This document shows, one piece after another, positions 1-8,241 of a stretch of 64,000 nt of DNA. The DNA is from Paracoccus indicus. Lineage in GTDB: Bacteria; Pseudomonadota; Alphaproteobacteria; Rhodobacterales; Rhodobacteraceae. The stretch is from the NCBI RefSeq assembly GCF_003056335.1, contig NZ_PYWA01000003.1, positions 62,001 through 126,000 of the forward strand. The letters run 5' to 3'. Numbering within the stretch: the stretch's first letter is position 1; each line of letters starts with the position of its first letter. Position numbers and translations under genes: made by a program. A model generated the notes under the pieces. It had not been told where the DNA came from. It did no database searches and saw only the letters and a program-made list of their open reading frames with translations.

Positions 1-124
1 CGACCGAGGTGAAACCCTCGATCCCGCCGCGCAGGCCGATCAGCGTGAAATGCATGCCGTTGCCCAGCATGATCAGCACGACGCCGACAAGAAGAGCCCA
101 GACTGACGATAGAACGCTGATCAC
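1..124 (-). CDS. MFS transporter, N-terminal part (cut by window edge)
   Basis: Only the first 41 codons are in the window. The peptide is one hydrophobic helix followed by the stretch LGNGMHFTLIGLRGGIEG, which resembles the first transmembrane helix and first loop of major facilitator superfamily permeases common in Rhodobacterales. The start is read as GTG at position 124, preceded on the minus strand by a GAAGGG Shine-Dalgarno at a normal distance. The substrate cannot be told from this fragment. It is transcribed leftwards, in the same direction as the exosortase gene behind it, with a gap of about 120 bp. Confidence 0.6.
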   Translation of the reverse strand, partial: MISVLSSVWALLVGVVLIMLGNGMHFTLIGLRGGIEGFTSV

Positions 125-246
125 GCTGGTTTTCCCTTCGACCGGCCCGTTTGCGCGCAGTCTTGCCGCGATCGAGATCGACGCGCCCCGACATTTGCGC
201 CATCGACAAGCCCGTTTGCGACGTCAGGTCGATCTGTCGGGGTCGC

Positions 247-1869
247 CTAGATGATGGCCAGGTTTCCCGTCACCACGGCCACGGCAAAGACCACGAGGTT
301 CGCCGCCGCATGGGCCGCGATGGCGTCCGAGATGCGCCCGCTGCGCCTTGCGACCAGTGAGAAGACCAGCCCCGCGACGAAGGCCTCGGCCCAACGGTCG
401 TGAAGGGCCGCGAAAAGGCCGGCGGTGATCAGCGCCGCCAGGATCACGCGGGCCATCGGGGCGGGACTGTCGGGTTCCGAACCGCGCAGGCGGGTTTCCA
501 GATAGTCGCGGAAGAACAGCTCCTCGACCAGGGGAACCAGAAGCACGGTGCCGATGCCGCGGAACAGGAACCACAGCGCGACCATGCCGCCCGACAGCGT
601 GCCATAGGGCAGGGGGCCTTCGGTCGGGGCGACGGGGATCAGGACCCACATCACGCCAACCAGGATGCCCGCCAGCCAAGACAAGGGCGAGATGCGCCAG
701 ACAAGGTTTCGCAGGACCGGCCAGACCAGCGCCACGGCGGCCGCCACCAGAATCACCCGCAGGGGATAGAGCATCGCGGGCGTCATGCTGATGGCGGGTG
801 CGACCACGGCGGTCAGCATGAAGACGGCGAAAGGCAGAATGCGCGCGGCGACCGGATCGCGCCACAGCGGAGGCAGCGTCTCGGTGCGTGCGGCCCGCAG
901 GACGGGCGCGCGATGCAGCGCGGGAACGCGGCGGGCGATCAGGATGATGCCAAGCGCCACGATGGTGAACATCATCCAGCCCGCGTGGCTGTGAAAGCCG
1001 CCGACGGCCAGTTCGGGCTGGCCGTGCAGGCCGATCAACAGCAGCACCGCGATGCGCACCGCATTCAGCACCATGCTGGCGGCGATGCCGACCGGGAACA
1101 GCAGGAAGGCACGGGGAAACCGCAGTTCGGACCGGAACAGCCACAGGTAGAGGCTGACGAAGATCATCACCAGCGCGATGCCCTCGATCCCCGAACAGGC
1201 GGGCGCGATCGAGAGGATGAAGTCGCCCTCGCCGATGTGCTTGCGGATCGGGTCGACATAGAGGTCATAGCCCAACGGCTCGATCAGCATGGTGACGACG
1301 CGGAAGGTCACGTCCGAGATGCGTTCGATCTGCCAGATCGGCTGCAGGCGCACGGCCAGGGCGGGGGCCAGGCCGCTGGCGATCAGCGCGACACCCAGGG
1401 GCAGGCCGGTCTGCCCAAGGAATGCCCGCCAGCGGAACCGGGGCGCCAGCCAACCCGCAAGGCCGGTCAGGATCAGGCCCATTCCCGCGATCCACAGGGC
1501 AAAGGCCGGTGCCATCATCGCGGTTCCCGTCGCACCTTGCAGCATCAGGACGGGGATCATCGCAAGGACGAAGCCCGCAAGGTTCAGCAGCAGGGGGCGC
1601 GCGTCATGCCCTGCCTCGCTCAGCAGGTCGCGGAACAGCGCGGGCCGCAGCATCGAGAACAGCCCGACGGCGGCGATCATGCAGTAAAGCGCGGCAAGGC
1701 TCTTGCTGGCGGTGCCGCAGGCCGTGACGCCCCAGTTCCCGCGGCAGTCGAAATCGATGACATGCTTGAAGATCATCCCGATGACCAGGAATTCCAGCGC
1801 CAGAAGCCCGGCTGCCAAGGCGCAGGGCGCGACGCGGGGACGAAGCGGAGGGGCGGGCATGTCGCTCAT
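247..1869 (-). CDS. xrtE: Exosortase E / CPBP-type protease fusion (VPEID-CTERM system)
   Basis: This is an integral membrane protein of 540 residues with two catalytic modules. The exosortase half carries the transpeptidase-like triad: Cys225 in ACSG, Arg272 in NAVRI and His295 in HSHAGW. The C-terminal third is a CPBP/CAAX-protease-like module with EExxxR (E449, E450, R454), His490 in ALHD and His520 in HAAAN. Exosortases cleave and sort PEP-CTERM-like proteins at the inner membrane; the E type is always fused to such a protease. The start is ATG at 1869, since GAAGG lies six bases upstream; ATG at 1872 is too close. The predicted substrate gene lies just upstream on the same strand, so the two probably form a dedicated unit. 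What the protease half acts on is unknown. Confidence 0.9.
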   Translation of the reverse strand: MSDMPAPPLRPRVAPCALAAGLLALEFLVIGMIFKHVIDFDCRGNWGVTACGTASKSLAALYCMIAAVGLFSMLRPALFRDLLSEAGHDARPLLLNLAGFVLAMIPVLMLQGATGTAMMAPAFALWIAGMGLILTGLAGWLAPRFRWRAFLGQTGLPLGVALIASGLAPALAVRLQPIWQIERISDVTFRVVTMLIEPLGYDLYVDPIRKHIGEGDFILSIAPACSGIEGIALVMIFVSLYLWLFRSELRFPRAFLLFPVGIAASMVLNAVRIAVLLLIGLHGQPELAVGGFHSHAGWMMFTIVALGIILIARRVPALHRAPVLRAARTETLPPLWRDPVAARILPFAVFMLTAVVAPAISMTPAMLYPLRVILVAAAVALVWPVLRNLVWRISPLSWLAGILVGVMWVLIPVAPTEGPLPYGTLSGGMVALWFLFRGIGTVLLVPLVEELFFRDYLETRLRGSEPDSPAPMARVILAALITAGLFAALHDRWAEAFVAGLVFSLVARRSGRISDAIAAHAAANLVVFAVAVVTGNLAII

Positions 1870-1958
1870 CATGGGCCTTCGGGGGATCGGGTGGTCTTCA
1901 GACGAACAGGCCCGCCGGACGGCAGGCCTGTCAAGCTTGATGCCGTGGAAACGCGCGA

Positions 1959-2165
1959 TCAGTGGGCGCGGCGGCGGCGCTCCCAGGTCAGCAGCACGAT
2001 GGCGGCCAGGGCTGCCAGGGCGGCGGTGCCTTCCAGCGCGCTGATTTCCGGAACCGGGGTGACCGACGGGGGCGGGGGGCCGAAGCCTGCGACGGTTGCA
2101 TGGGCGACGCCCGTGGCGAAGGCCGAGATGCTGGCGGCGGCAGTGGCAATCGAGAAGATCTTCAT
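1959..2165 (-). CDS. VPEID-CTERM-type sorting substrate, very small
   Basis: This 68-residue protein has a Sec signal peptide (about residues 1-23, ending AHA), a short proline-rich linker, the motif VPEIS at 38-42, one hydrophobic helix (about 43-60) and a basic tail (WERRRR). That order is the hallmark of exosortase sorting signals, and VPEIS is a variant of the VPEID motif recognised by exosortase E. The exosortase E gene follows 86 bp downstream on the same strand. After signal peptidase and exosortase processing only about 19 residues would remain, so the product may be a surface peptide, an anchor or a signal rather than a folded protein. GGAG lies about ten bases before the ATG. Confidence 0.8.
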   Translation of the reverse strand: MKIFSIATAAASISAFATGVAHATVAGFGPPPPSVTPVPEISALEGTAALAALAAIVLLTWERRRRAH

Positions 2166-2275
2166 AAGGTTCGAACTCCGAAAACAACGGACGGCTGTCC
2201 AAGGTGCCGTCCTTTACATGGCGGAATCACGGGCTGCGTGACCCGATTCCGGCCCTTGGACGACCGGAATTGAAA

Positions 2276-2300
2276 GCGGCGCCCCGACCGGGGGCACCGC
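2276..2300 (-). terminator. Hairpin after the large modular protein gene
   Basis: A 10-bp stem (2276-2285 with 2291-2300, loop of five) follows the stop codon of the upstream minus-strand gene. On the minus strand it is fully paired with one G-U wobble and is followed by a short TTTC run, so it reads as an intrinsic terminator. A second imperfect inverted repeat lies at 2222-2251. Confidence 0.55.
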
Positions 2301-2311
2301 TGCGATGGCGA

Positions 2312-5300
2312 TCAGGCGAAGCAGAAGCAGTCCTGTTCCAGCACATCCCATTCGACGCCGACAATCAGCGGTTGCTGGTTGCCCGCGGCCTCTGCCTCGG
2401 CGGTCGGATCGAGGATCAGGCCGATGATGTCGCCTTCGCCTGCCTGGAAGCCTTCGCCGTTTGCCAGCGCCAGATCATAGATCTCGCGGGCGTTGGCATC
2501 GGTGCCCATGGCGCTGTTCACGAAGACGATGTTGTCGGTCAGGCCCCAGATGGCGCCCTGGATTTCGGCTTGGGTATAGGTCTGACCCGTGCCGTCGCCA
2601 TTGTCGACATCCTCGAAGCCCTGGTTCAGGATCCAGTTGACGGCGTCCAGGTTCTGCGGTCGTGCGACGACGCCCGAGGGAACCGAGGCTGCATCCGCCA
2701 GATAGACGCTGTAGGGGACCGTCACGTCAGGCAGGATCGGTTCATAGGCCGAAACGCAGTATGTGATGTCGAAGAACTTGCCGTCCAGACGGTCGTCGCC
2801 CGTGCCCGACAGTGTGACGCCGTAGAAGCCACCGTCAAAGGACGCATCGGCGGTCAGCACCAGATTGCCGCTGGTGGGCAGGCTGTCCTTGATCGTGTCC
2901 AGCGTGTTCTTGGCGCCGCAGAAGGTCATGTCGACATTCGCGGTATCGAAGCCGCCATTGCCGTCCGAGACCTCGTAGCTGTAGCTGACGGTCGCCTTCT
3001 GGCCCAGGATCAGATCGGCATAGGCGGCCGATCCGTCGAAGACCAGCTTGCCGTCGACCAGCGCGATGGAGACGCCATCCACGTCGACCGATCCGCCCTC
3101 GACGATGTCCTGACCTGCAACCTGCGTGATGCTCAGCGCATCGCCGTCCAGATCGCCGTCGTTGGCCAGCACGTCGACCGTCACCGCATCGTCGGCGCAG
3201 GTCTTGGCGACATCGTCCATCGCCTCGGGGGCGCGGTTCTCGATCACCAGGCCGGCATCCACGTCCAGGTTGGTCTGGCCGATGCCAAGGGTGATCGGGC
3301 CGGTGATGCCGGTCACCGCGTCGGCGTCGCTGTCCAGCGCATCATTGGCGCCGACATTGGCGGCGGTGAAGTCGAAGCCCGCCTTTTCGGTGAAGCCGAC
3401 GGTATAGGTGCCCGCCTTCAGACCGGTGAACAGATAGTTGCCGTTCGCATCGGTGGTCGTGGTGGCCATCGCCACGCCGCCCAAGAACAGCGTGACCGTC
3501 ACGCCCTGAACGCCCGCCTCGGAGGCATCCTGCACGCCGTCCTTGTCTGCATCCAGGAAGACGAGGTTGCCGAGGCTTGCAGTCGCCGGATCCTTCAGAC
3601 CGGCGTCGTTGTCCGAGGAAACCTGACCGATCGATAGGCTGATGGTGCCGGTGCGGCCGGTTGCGGTGTCGGCATCGCTGTCGATGGTGTCATCGGCGCC
3701 CACGTTGGCCGCGACCAGCACGCGGCCGTCGACGGTCGTGGGGAACTCGACGACATAATCGCCCGCATCCAGCCCATCGAAGACATAGGAGCCATCGGCT
3801 GCGGTCACGGTGGTCGCGACGACGGCACCGGCTGCATTCAGCAGGCGCACGGTCACGCCGACAGCGCCGGCTTCGGCATCGTCCACGGCGTTGTCATCGG
3901 CATCGATGAAGATGCGGCCTTCGACGGCTGCGGTGCCGGGATCCTTCAGGCCCGCATCGACGTCCTTGGTGATCTGGCCCTCCAGAACGGTTGCGACATC
4001 CGTGATGCCGGTTGCGGTGTCCGCATCGCTGTCGATGCCGTCGTCCGATCCGACGTTCTGATCGGTCAGCACGCGGCCCTCGACCTCGGTCGGGAATGCG
4101 ACGCGGTATTCACCCGGCTGCAGGCCGTCGAAGCGATAGTCGCCGTCGGCGCCCGTGGTGGTGGTCGCAACCACGTTGCCGGCGCTGTCCAGCAGCTGCA
4201 CGGTCACACCGGCAACCCCGGCCTCGGCATTGTCCAAACCGTCCTTGTCGGCATCCAGGAACAGGCGCCCTTCCAGCGCGCCCGGCTTGATGGCGGGATC
4301 GGCGGGGCACAGCTTGATGTTGTCGATGATCGCGTATTCGCAGCCGACGCCATAGCCTTTCAGCGTGACGACATCGCCCTTGGACAGGTTCAGATCCTCG
4401 ATCTTGACCTCGGACCATTGGTTGTTTTCGGCGTTCAGGCGGGCGACGCCGACTTCCTGGCCGTTGACCAGGATCTTGACATAGCCGTCACCGCGGGCCG
4501 CATCCCAGAAGCGCAGGGTCAGGTCGTAGTCGCCCGAAGCGCCGTCGAAGACCTGCGAGGCGCTGCCGTGATAGCCGGTCAGCGCGATGTATTCCCCGCC
4601 CGACGCGCTTGATGCGCATTTCACGGTATAGCAGGACAGCTTCATGTCCTCGGCTTCATAGACGACGCACTTGGGGGTCTCGTCCACATCCTTGACGCAG
4701 ACCGACAGCTCGGCGTGCTTGACGCCGCCCTTGCCGTCGTCGACCGCGACGATGACCTTGTAGAGGTTGTCGCCATCCTTGGAACCGGGGGCCTCGAAGT
4801 CCGGGGCGGCCTTGAAGGTCAGCACGCCGGTCTTGGCGTCGATCTCGAACAGGGCGGCATCCTCGCCACCCACCAGCGAAAAGTTCAGCGCATCGCCATC
4901 GGCATCATTGGCGTTCAGGTCGACGACCAGCTTGATGTTCTCATCGACGCAGAAGACGCCGTTCGCGGGGACGTTGGTGAAGGTCGGGGGCGTGTTCGGG
5001 GGGGCGGATTTGCCCGCGCCAAGGCAAGAGTAGTCGATCCAGGAACCTGCGACGTTGCAGGTGTTCACGACCGTCAGTTCCACGCCCGCGGCGGGCTGTG
5101 CACCATAGTAGGTGAAATAGCCGTTGCCGGCACCGGCTGAATCGTGACCCTCGATCTTGATCTCGATCATGTAGTAGGTCTTGCCGTCCGAACCGTGCAG
5201 CACGTGATACTGTTCGGCGAACATCTTGCAGCCGGTGGCCTTGCCGTCGACATAGCCGTCCTGGCCCGAACGATCCTCGGAATAGTCGTACCAGTCGTAC

Positions 5301-5470
5301 CAGCTGTCGCCCGACAGTTTGCTGTCGTTGTCATAGGTCGACATCTTGACGGTGGCGTGGCTCATCACGAACGAGTCGCCCTTGCCGAAATCGCAGCCGT
5401 TCTTGCCGCTGGCCAGCAGGTCCGCCTCGGTGAAAGCGGTCCACTCGTACTTCTTGTAATAATATGTCAT
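2312..5470 (-). CDS. Large modular surface-type protein: cadherin-like, CBM-like, three SdrD-B-like repeats, C-terminal thioester-type domain
   Basis: This 1052-residue protein is a string of extracellular-type modules. Residues 1-155 form an acidic N-terminal domain of a kind seen in marine alphaproteobacterial exoproteins. A cadherin-like repeat spans 160-265 and a carbohydrate-binding-like jelly roll about 268-390, starting YEAED. Three SdrD-B/Cna-B-like repeats of about 113 residues follow (398-510, 514-627, 631-741), then a cadherin-type VDVLANDGDLDGDAL module (about 745-850). The C-terminal domain has YCV at Cys905 and IQGAIW at Gln971, resembling the Cys-Gln pair of thioester adhesin domains. 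Cysteines are unusually frequent and the chain ends DCFCFA. No Sec signal peptide or C-terminal sorting helix is visible, so the export route is unknown. The start is ATG at 5470, with AGGGA upstream. Adhesion is inferred. Confidence 0.75.
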   Translation of the reverse strand: MTYYYKKYEWTAFTEADLLASGKNGCDFGKGDSFVMSHATVKMSTYDNDSKLSGDSWYDWYDYSEDRSGQDGYVDGKATGCKMFAEQYHVLHGSDGKTYYMIEIKIEGHDSAGAGNGYFTYYGAQPAAGVELTVVNTCNVAGSWIDYSCLGAGKSAPPNTPPTFTNVPANGVFCVDENIKLVVDLNANDADGDALNFSLVGGEDAALFEIDAKTGVLTFKAAPDFEAPGSKDGDNLYKVIVAVDDGKGGVKHAELSVCVKDVDETPKCVVYEAEDMKLSCYTVKCASSASGGEYIALTGYHGSASQVFDGASGDYDLTLRFWDAARGDGYVKILVNGQEVGVARLNAENNQWSEVKIEDLNLSKGDVVTLKGYGVGCEYAIIDNIKLCPADPAIKPGALEGRLFLDADKDGLDNAEAGVAGVTVQLLDSAGNVVATTTTGADGDYRFDGLQPGEYRVAFPTEVEGRVLTDQNVGSDDGIDSDADTATGITDVATVLEGQITKDVDAGLKDPGTAAVEGRIFIDADDNAVDDAEAGAVGVTVRLLNAAGAVVATTVTAADGSYVFDGLDAGDYVVEFPTTVDGRVLVAANVGADDTIDSDADTATGRTGTISLSIGQVSSDNDAGLKDPATASLGNLVFLDADKDGVQDASEAGVQGVTVTLFLGGVAMATTTTDANGNYLFTGLKAGTYTVGFTEKAGFDFTAANVGANDALDSDADAVTGITGPITLGIGQTNLDVDAGLVIENRAPEAMDDVAKTCADDAVTVDVLANDGDLDGDALSITQVAGQDIVEGGSVDVDGVSIALVDGKLVFDGSAAYADLILGQKATVSYSYEVSDGNGGFDTANVDMTFCGAKNTLDTIKDSLPTSGNLVLTADASFDGGFYGVTLSGTGDDRLDGKFFDITYCVSAYEPILPDVTVPYSVYLADAASVPSGVVARPQNLDAVNWILNQGFEDVDNGDGTGQTYTQAEIQGAIWGLTDNIVFVNSAMGTDANAREIYDLALANGEGFQAGEGDIIGLILDPTAEAEAAGNQQPLIVGVEWDVLEQDCFCFA
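3248..4279 (-). repeat. Three tandem coding repeats of about 340 bp (SdrD-B-like)
   Basis: The three units encode near-parallel blocks, each beginning with a FLDADKDG-type or FIDADDNA calcium-loop motif, containing TTTTxADGxYxFxGL and ending in a SDADTATG...DAGL segment. They are clearly paralogous at the protein level but diverged enough that recent recombination is not obvious. Confidence 0.8.
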
Positions 5471-6061
5471 GATTGTCGTCCCTAAAGCGCCCCGAAGGCA
5501 AACCGAAAAACTCATCCGGAGGTCTGGCCAGGGCATCTTGAACCGCCAGTTCCGGGGTCGGTCGTCAGGCCTCAGAAGCCCGTCGACCGACGCTGTCCCG
5601 GCTTCAAGGACATACCGTTAATATTTTATATGTCTATGCTTATCTAAGCTGGCCGAAAAATTTAATGCTTCTGTTTCAATGACCTATCTATAAGGGTAGG
5701 TCCTGCGGGCATCATTTCAGCTTGGAGGGGCGCAGAATCTGCGCGGCCTCAATCTGTGGTTGTCGACCCGCATCCAAGGTTTGCGCCTCGACCAAAACCT
5801 TTTCGAAACAGCATTGGATCGGCAAGGGACAGGGCGATATTCGGAAGGATATGGATTCGATATCACTTCGGATGAGTTCGGGTTTTAGATCGGAAAATTG
5901 GCTCGGACGGACGCCAGCATGTGCCATGATTGCAGAGCGTCCGAACCATGCATTGCGGGATTGCGGGACAGAACCGGAAGGAAGCTCGCGCCCGACCGTT
6001 CGCTGAAATGATCCAAGTGGCGGGGCCGGGTTTTCAAAGGTGCCCCTGCCTCGTTTCAAGT
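5471..6061. other. 591-bp region without a supported gene
   Basis: The region lies between the large modular protein and the LacI-type regulator. It contains an AT-rich tract at about 5610-5700, unlike the surrounding DNA, and a short inverted repeat GACCTA (5681-5686) / TAGGTC (5697-5702). It is the likely promoter region of the modular protein gene. Open frames of up to 118 codons exist on both strands but show no recognisable motif and no good ribosome binding site. Confidence 0.5.
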
Positions 6062-7090
6062 TCAACAATTCTCGGGAAGCAGTATCTCGAAGGGCAGCTC
6101 GCGGAGGATGGGCTTGGGCGGAGAGGTGGGACCGGTCAGGCGAACCATAACATCAAGCGCTTCGTCGATCATCCTGCGGACAGGATGCTTCAGGATCGCA
6201 TTGACGGTTTCCCGACCAAGGGCGGCGCGCGTCGTCTCGGTCAGCTCGTTCCCGATCAGGATCAGATCGCAGCGCCCTGCATCCTCGAGCGCCTGGACCA
6301 CCCCTTCAAGCCCGCCTCCGGTCACGAAGACCGCGACCAGCGCCTGGCCATGGGCGTGCAGCAGATCAAGCATGATCGCCCGCGCGTGCGTATCGCATTC
6401 ATTCGTCTTCATGGTGGGCAACAGCACCAGCCCCGGGCACCGGTCCTGCAGATAGCCCCGAAAGGCTGCATCCTCGGACTGCTGGCACAGATAGCCGAAA
6501 TCGCCGTTCAGCACCGCCACCTTGCCGCTTCTGGGCGCCATCAGAGACACGAAACGCCCGGCGGTCCGACCTAGCTGCCATTCGTTCGCGACGATCGCAC
6601 CGCTGCGTTCCGGGCTGGAGAGGTTCGAGATAAAGGCGACGACCGGTGTACCTTGCGCTTCGATCGCGGCGATCTCGGCGGTCACTTCGGGGTGGTCGAT
6701 GGCCTCGACCGCAATGGTGTCGCAACTTTGTGCAAGGTGGCGCAGCGCGGCGACGGTCTCGGTCGGGTCGGGACGGTCGAGATGCCTGACCACGGTCGCT
6801 ACCTTCAGTTCGGAAATGGCGCCTGCCTGCATCTCGACATATCGTGCAAGCTCTCGGTAGAGCAGCCTGTCGCGACCGTTCATCAAAAAGCCGAAGCGGC
6901 GTTCCGGGGACGCCCGGTGCAGTTGTGGACGGATGACCGTGGTGCCGCGATAGCCGATGCGCTCGGCGGCCGTCAGCACTTGTGCCACAGTGACTTTCTG
7001 GACCGCGCCCCGCCCTGCCAGAATGCGGTTCACGGTGCTCTTGCTGACCCCGGCTTCTGCCGCAAGTTCTGAAATGGTCGGTCCTGCCAC
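6062..7090 (-). CDS. LacI family transcriptional regulator
   Basis: The 342-residue product has a LacI helix-turn-helix at its N-terminus (TISELAAEAGVSKSTVNRIL) with the hinge region after it, then a periplasmic-binding-protein-like effector domain that would bind a sugar or sugar acid. The start is taken as GTG at 7090 because it gives the usual LacI length and puts the HTH at the very N-terminus. The open frame continues upstream to an ATG at 7303, which would add an arginine-rich tail that does not look coding. It is divergent from the dehydrogenase genes at 7497-11325 and is their likely regulator, by position only. Confidence 0.85.
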   Translation of the reverse strand: MAGPTISELAAEAGVSKSTVNRILAGRGAVQKVTVAQVLTAAERIGYRGTTVIRPQLHRASPERRFGFLMNGRDRLLYRELARYVEMQAGAISELKVATVVRHLDRPDPTETVAALRHLAQSCDTIAVEAIDHPEVTAEIAAIEAQGTPVVAFISNLSSPERSGAIVANEWQLGRTAGRFVSLMAPRSGKVAVLNGDFGYLCQQSEDAAFRGYLQDRCPGLVLLPTMKTNECDTHARAIMLDLLHAHGQALVAVFVTGGGLEGVVQALEDAGRCDLILIGNELTETTRAALGRETVNAILKHPVRRMIDEALDVMVRLTGPTSPPKPILRELPFEILLPENC

Positions 7091-7496
7091 GCAACTTGCC
7101 CGGTTAAGCCCGGCTGTCGCCGGGGCGTCGATCCTCCCACAGGGGCAATTTGACCTTGGGCGCGGGACTGTCAAGGCCGCGGCGACATGGGGCCCGGATG
7201 TCAAATTGAAACAGCGGGCATGAGACGTTTCGCTCCGGATGAGACGAACTGCAGCAAACGTCCGCAATTCGCGCCGTGGGCGGAGGCGATGCCTTGTCCG
7301 CATCGTGCCGCGGTCCTACGGCCTGGCACATGACATTCGAGGGGAATGCCAGCGTCCTCGGCAGGGGTTTTTACCACGCGGATGTGCTTCGAGGTTGCCG
7401 GTAAACTTCACAACTCACAGCAGGCGATCCTGCAGCTGCAAGGGGCCGGGCGTCCGGTCCGGCGGGGATCCCATCATCGAACCGAAAGGATCGTTC
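7091..7496. promoter_or_regulatory. 406-bp divergent intergenic region between lacI-type gene and dehydrogenase operon
   Basis: This region must hold both promoters. The clearest element is a perfect 9-bp inverted repeat, CAATTTGAC (7146-7154) and GTCAAATTG (7200-7208), with arms 45 bp apart; the right arm contains a consensus TTGACA on the minus strand. A second TTGACA on the minus strand lies at 7168-7173. No convincing -10 element could be assigned. A TGAGACG direct repeat occurs at about 7220-7246. Confidence 0.4.
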
Positions 7497-8228
7497 ATGA
7501 ACAGACGCGAAGCGCTTTTCTCGATCGGCGCAGCGGCCGCGGGTGCAGGCATTGCAGGGCGTGCCAGTGCCGCCGAACTGCGCGGGGTACCCGCCGCGAC
7601 CGCCCAGACCGCAGATCACATGCCGGGTCCCATCGTGCGCGGCGGTGATTTCAAGGTGTTCACCGATCAGACCGACCACGCGACGTTGAAGGCCGTCTTC
7701 GACCGGCTGATCCCGTCCGACGACCACGGTCCCTCGGCATCCGAGGCGGGGGTTCTTGATTTCCTGGATGCGCAGCTTGCCGGACCTTATGGCGATGGGG
7801 CGGCCTACTACCTGGAAGGCCCGCTTCAGCCCGGCCACGAGGAAGAGGTCATGGGGCAAAAGCAGTTCCTGGAAACCCCGCGCCAGCGCTATGCCAAGGG
7901 TCTGAAGGCGCTGGAGCAATATGCACAGGACAATGACGGCGCGAGCTTTGCCGCACTGTCGCCCGACCGGATCGACGAGATCCTGACCGGGATGGAGGCG
8001 GGACGGATCGACCTGCCGGGCGGGGTCTTTGGCCAGGCATTCTTCGAACTGATGCTGCAGAACGCCCGCGAAGGGTATCTGTCGGACCCGATCTATGGCG
8101 GCAACCGCGATTTCGCAGGCTGGACCATGATCGGTTTTCCGGGCGCGCGCTACGACTATCGCGCCTATGTCGACCGCCACAACGAAGACCTTGCGCTGGC
8201 TCCGGTCAGCCTGATCCCGTCGAACTGA
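7497..8228 (+). CDS. Gluconate 2-dehydrogenase subunit 3 family protein (TAT-exported)
   Basis: The protein has 243 residues. It begins MNRREALFSIG followed by an alanine-rich hydrophobic stretch ending ASA, a twin-arginine signal peptide that would carry a folded complex across the membrane. The rest, including FDRLIPSDDHGPSASEAGVLDFLD, matches the small subunit of membrane-bound, dye-linked sugar and sugar-acid dehydrogenases. Such subunits have no cofactor and accompany a GMC flavoprotein and a multiheme cytochrome c, exactly the two genes that follow. AAAGGA lies six bases before the ATG. The first gene of a three-gene operon. Confidence 0.85.
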   Translation: MNRREALFSIGAAAAGAGIAGRASAAELRGVPAATAQTADHMPGPIVRGGDFKVFTDQTDHATLKAVFDRLIPSDDHGPSASEAGVLDFLDAQLAGPYGDGAAYYLEGPLQPGHEEEVMGQKQFLETPRQRYAKGLKALEQYAQDNDGASFAALSPDRIDEILTGMEAGRIDLPGGVFGQAFFELMLQNAREGYLSDPIYGGNRDFAGWTMIGFPGARYDYRAYVDRHNEDLALAPVSLIPSN

Positions 8229-8241
8229 AGGAGCCGTTCCC

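Noticed and set aside
400..2241. 613-codon open frame on the + strand opposite the exosortase gene
   Set aside because: Composition is dominated by Gln, Asp, Arg and Gly, typical of antisense reading of GC-rich genes; it overlaps two well-supported genes and has no recognisable domain.
5712..6068. 118-codon open frame on the - strand in the gap before the LacI gene
   Set aside because: It starts inside the LacI stop region, has no recognised motif or clear ribosome site, and opposite-strand frames of similar length exist. It could be a decayed gene, but support is too weak.
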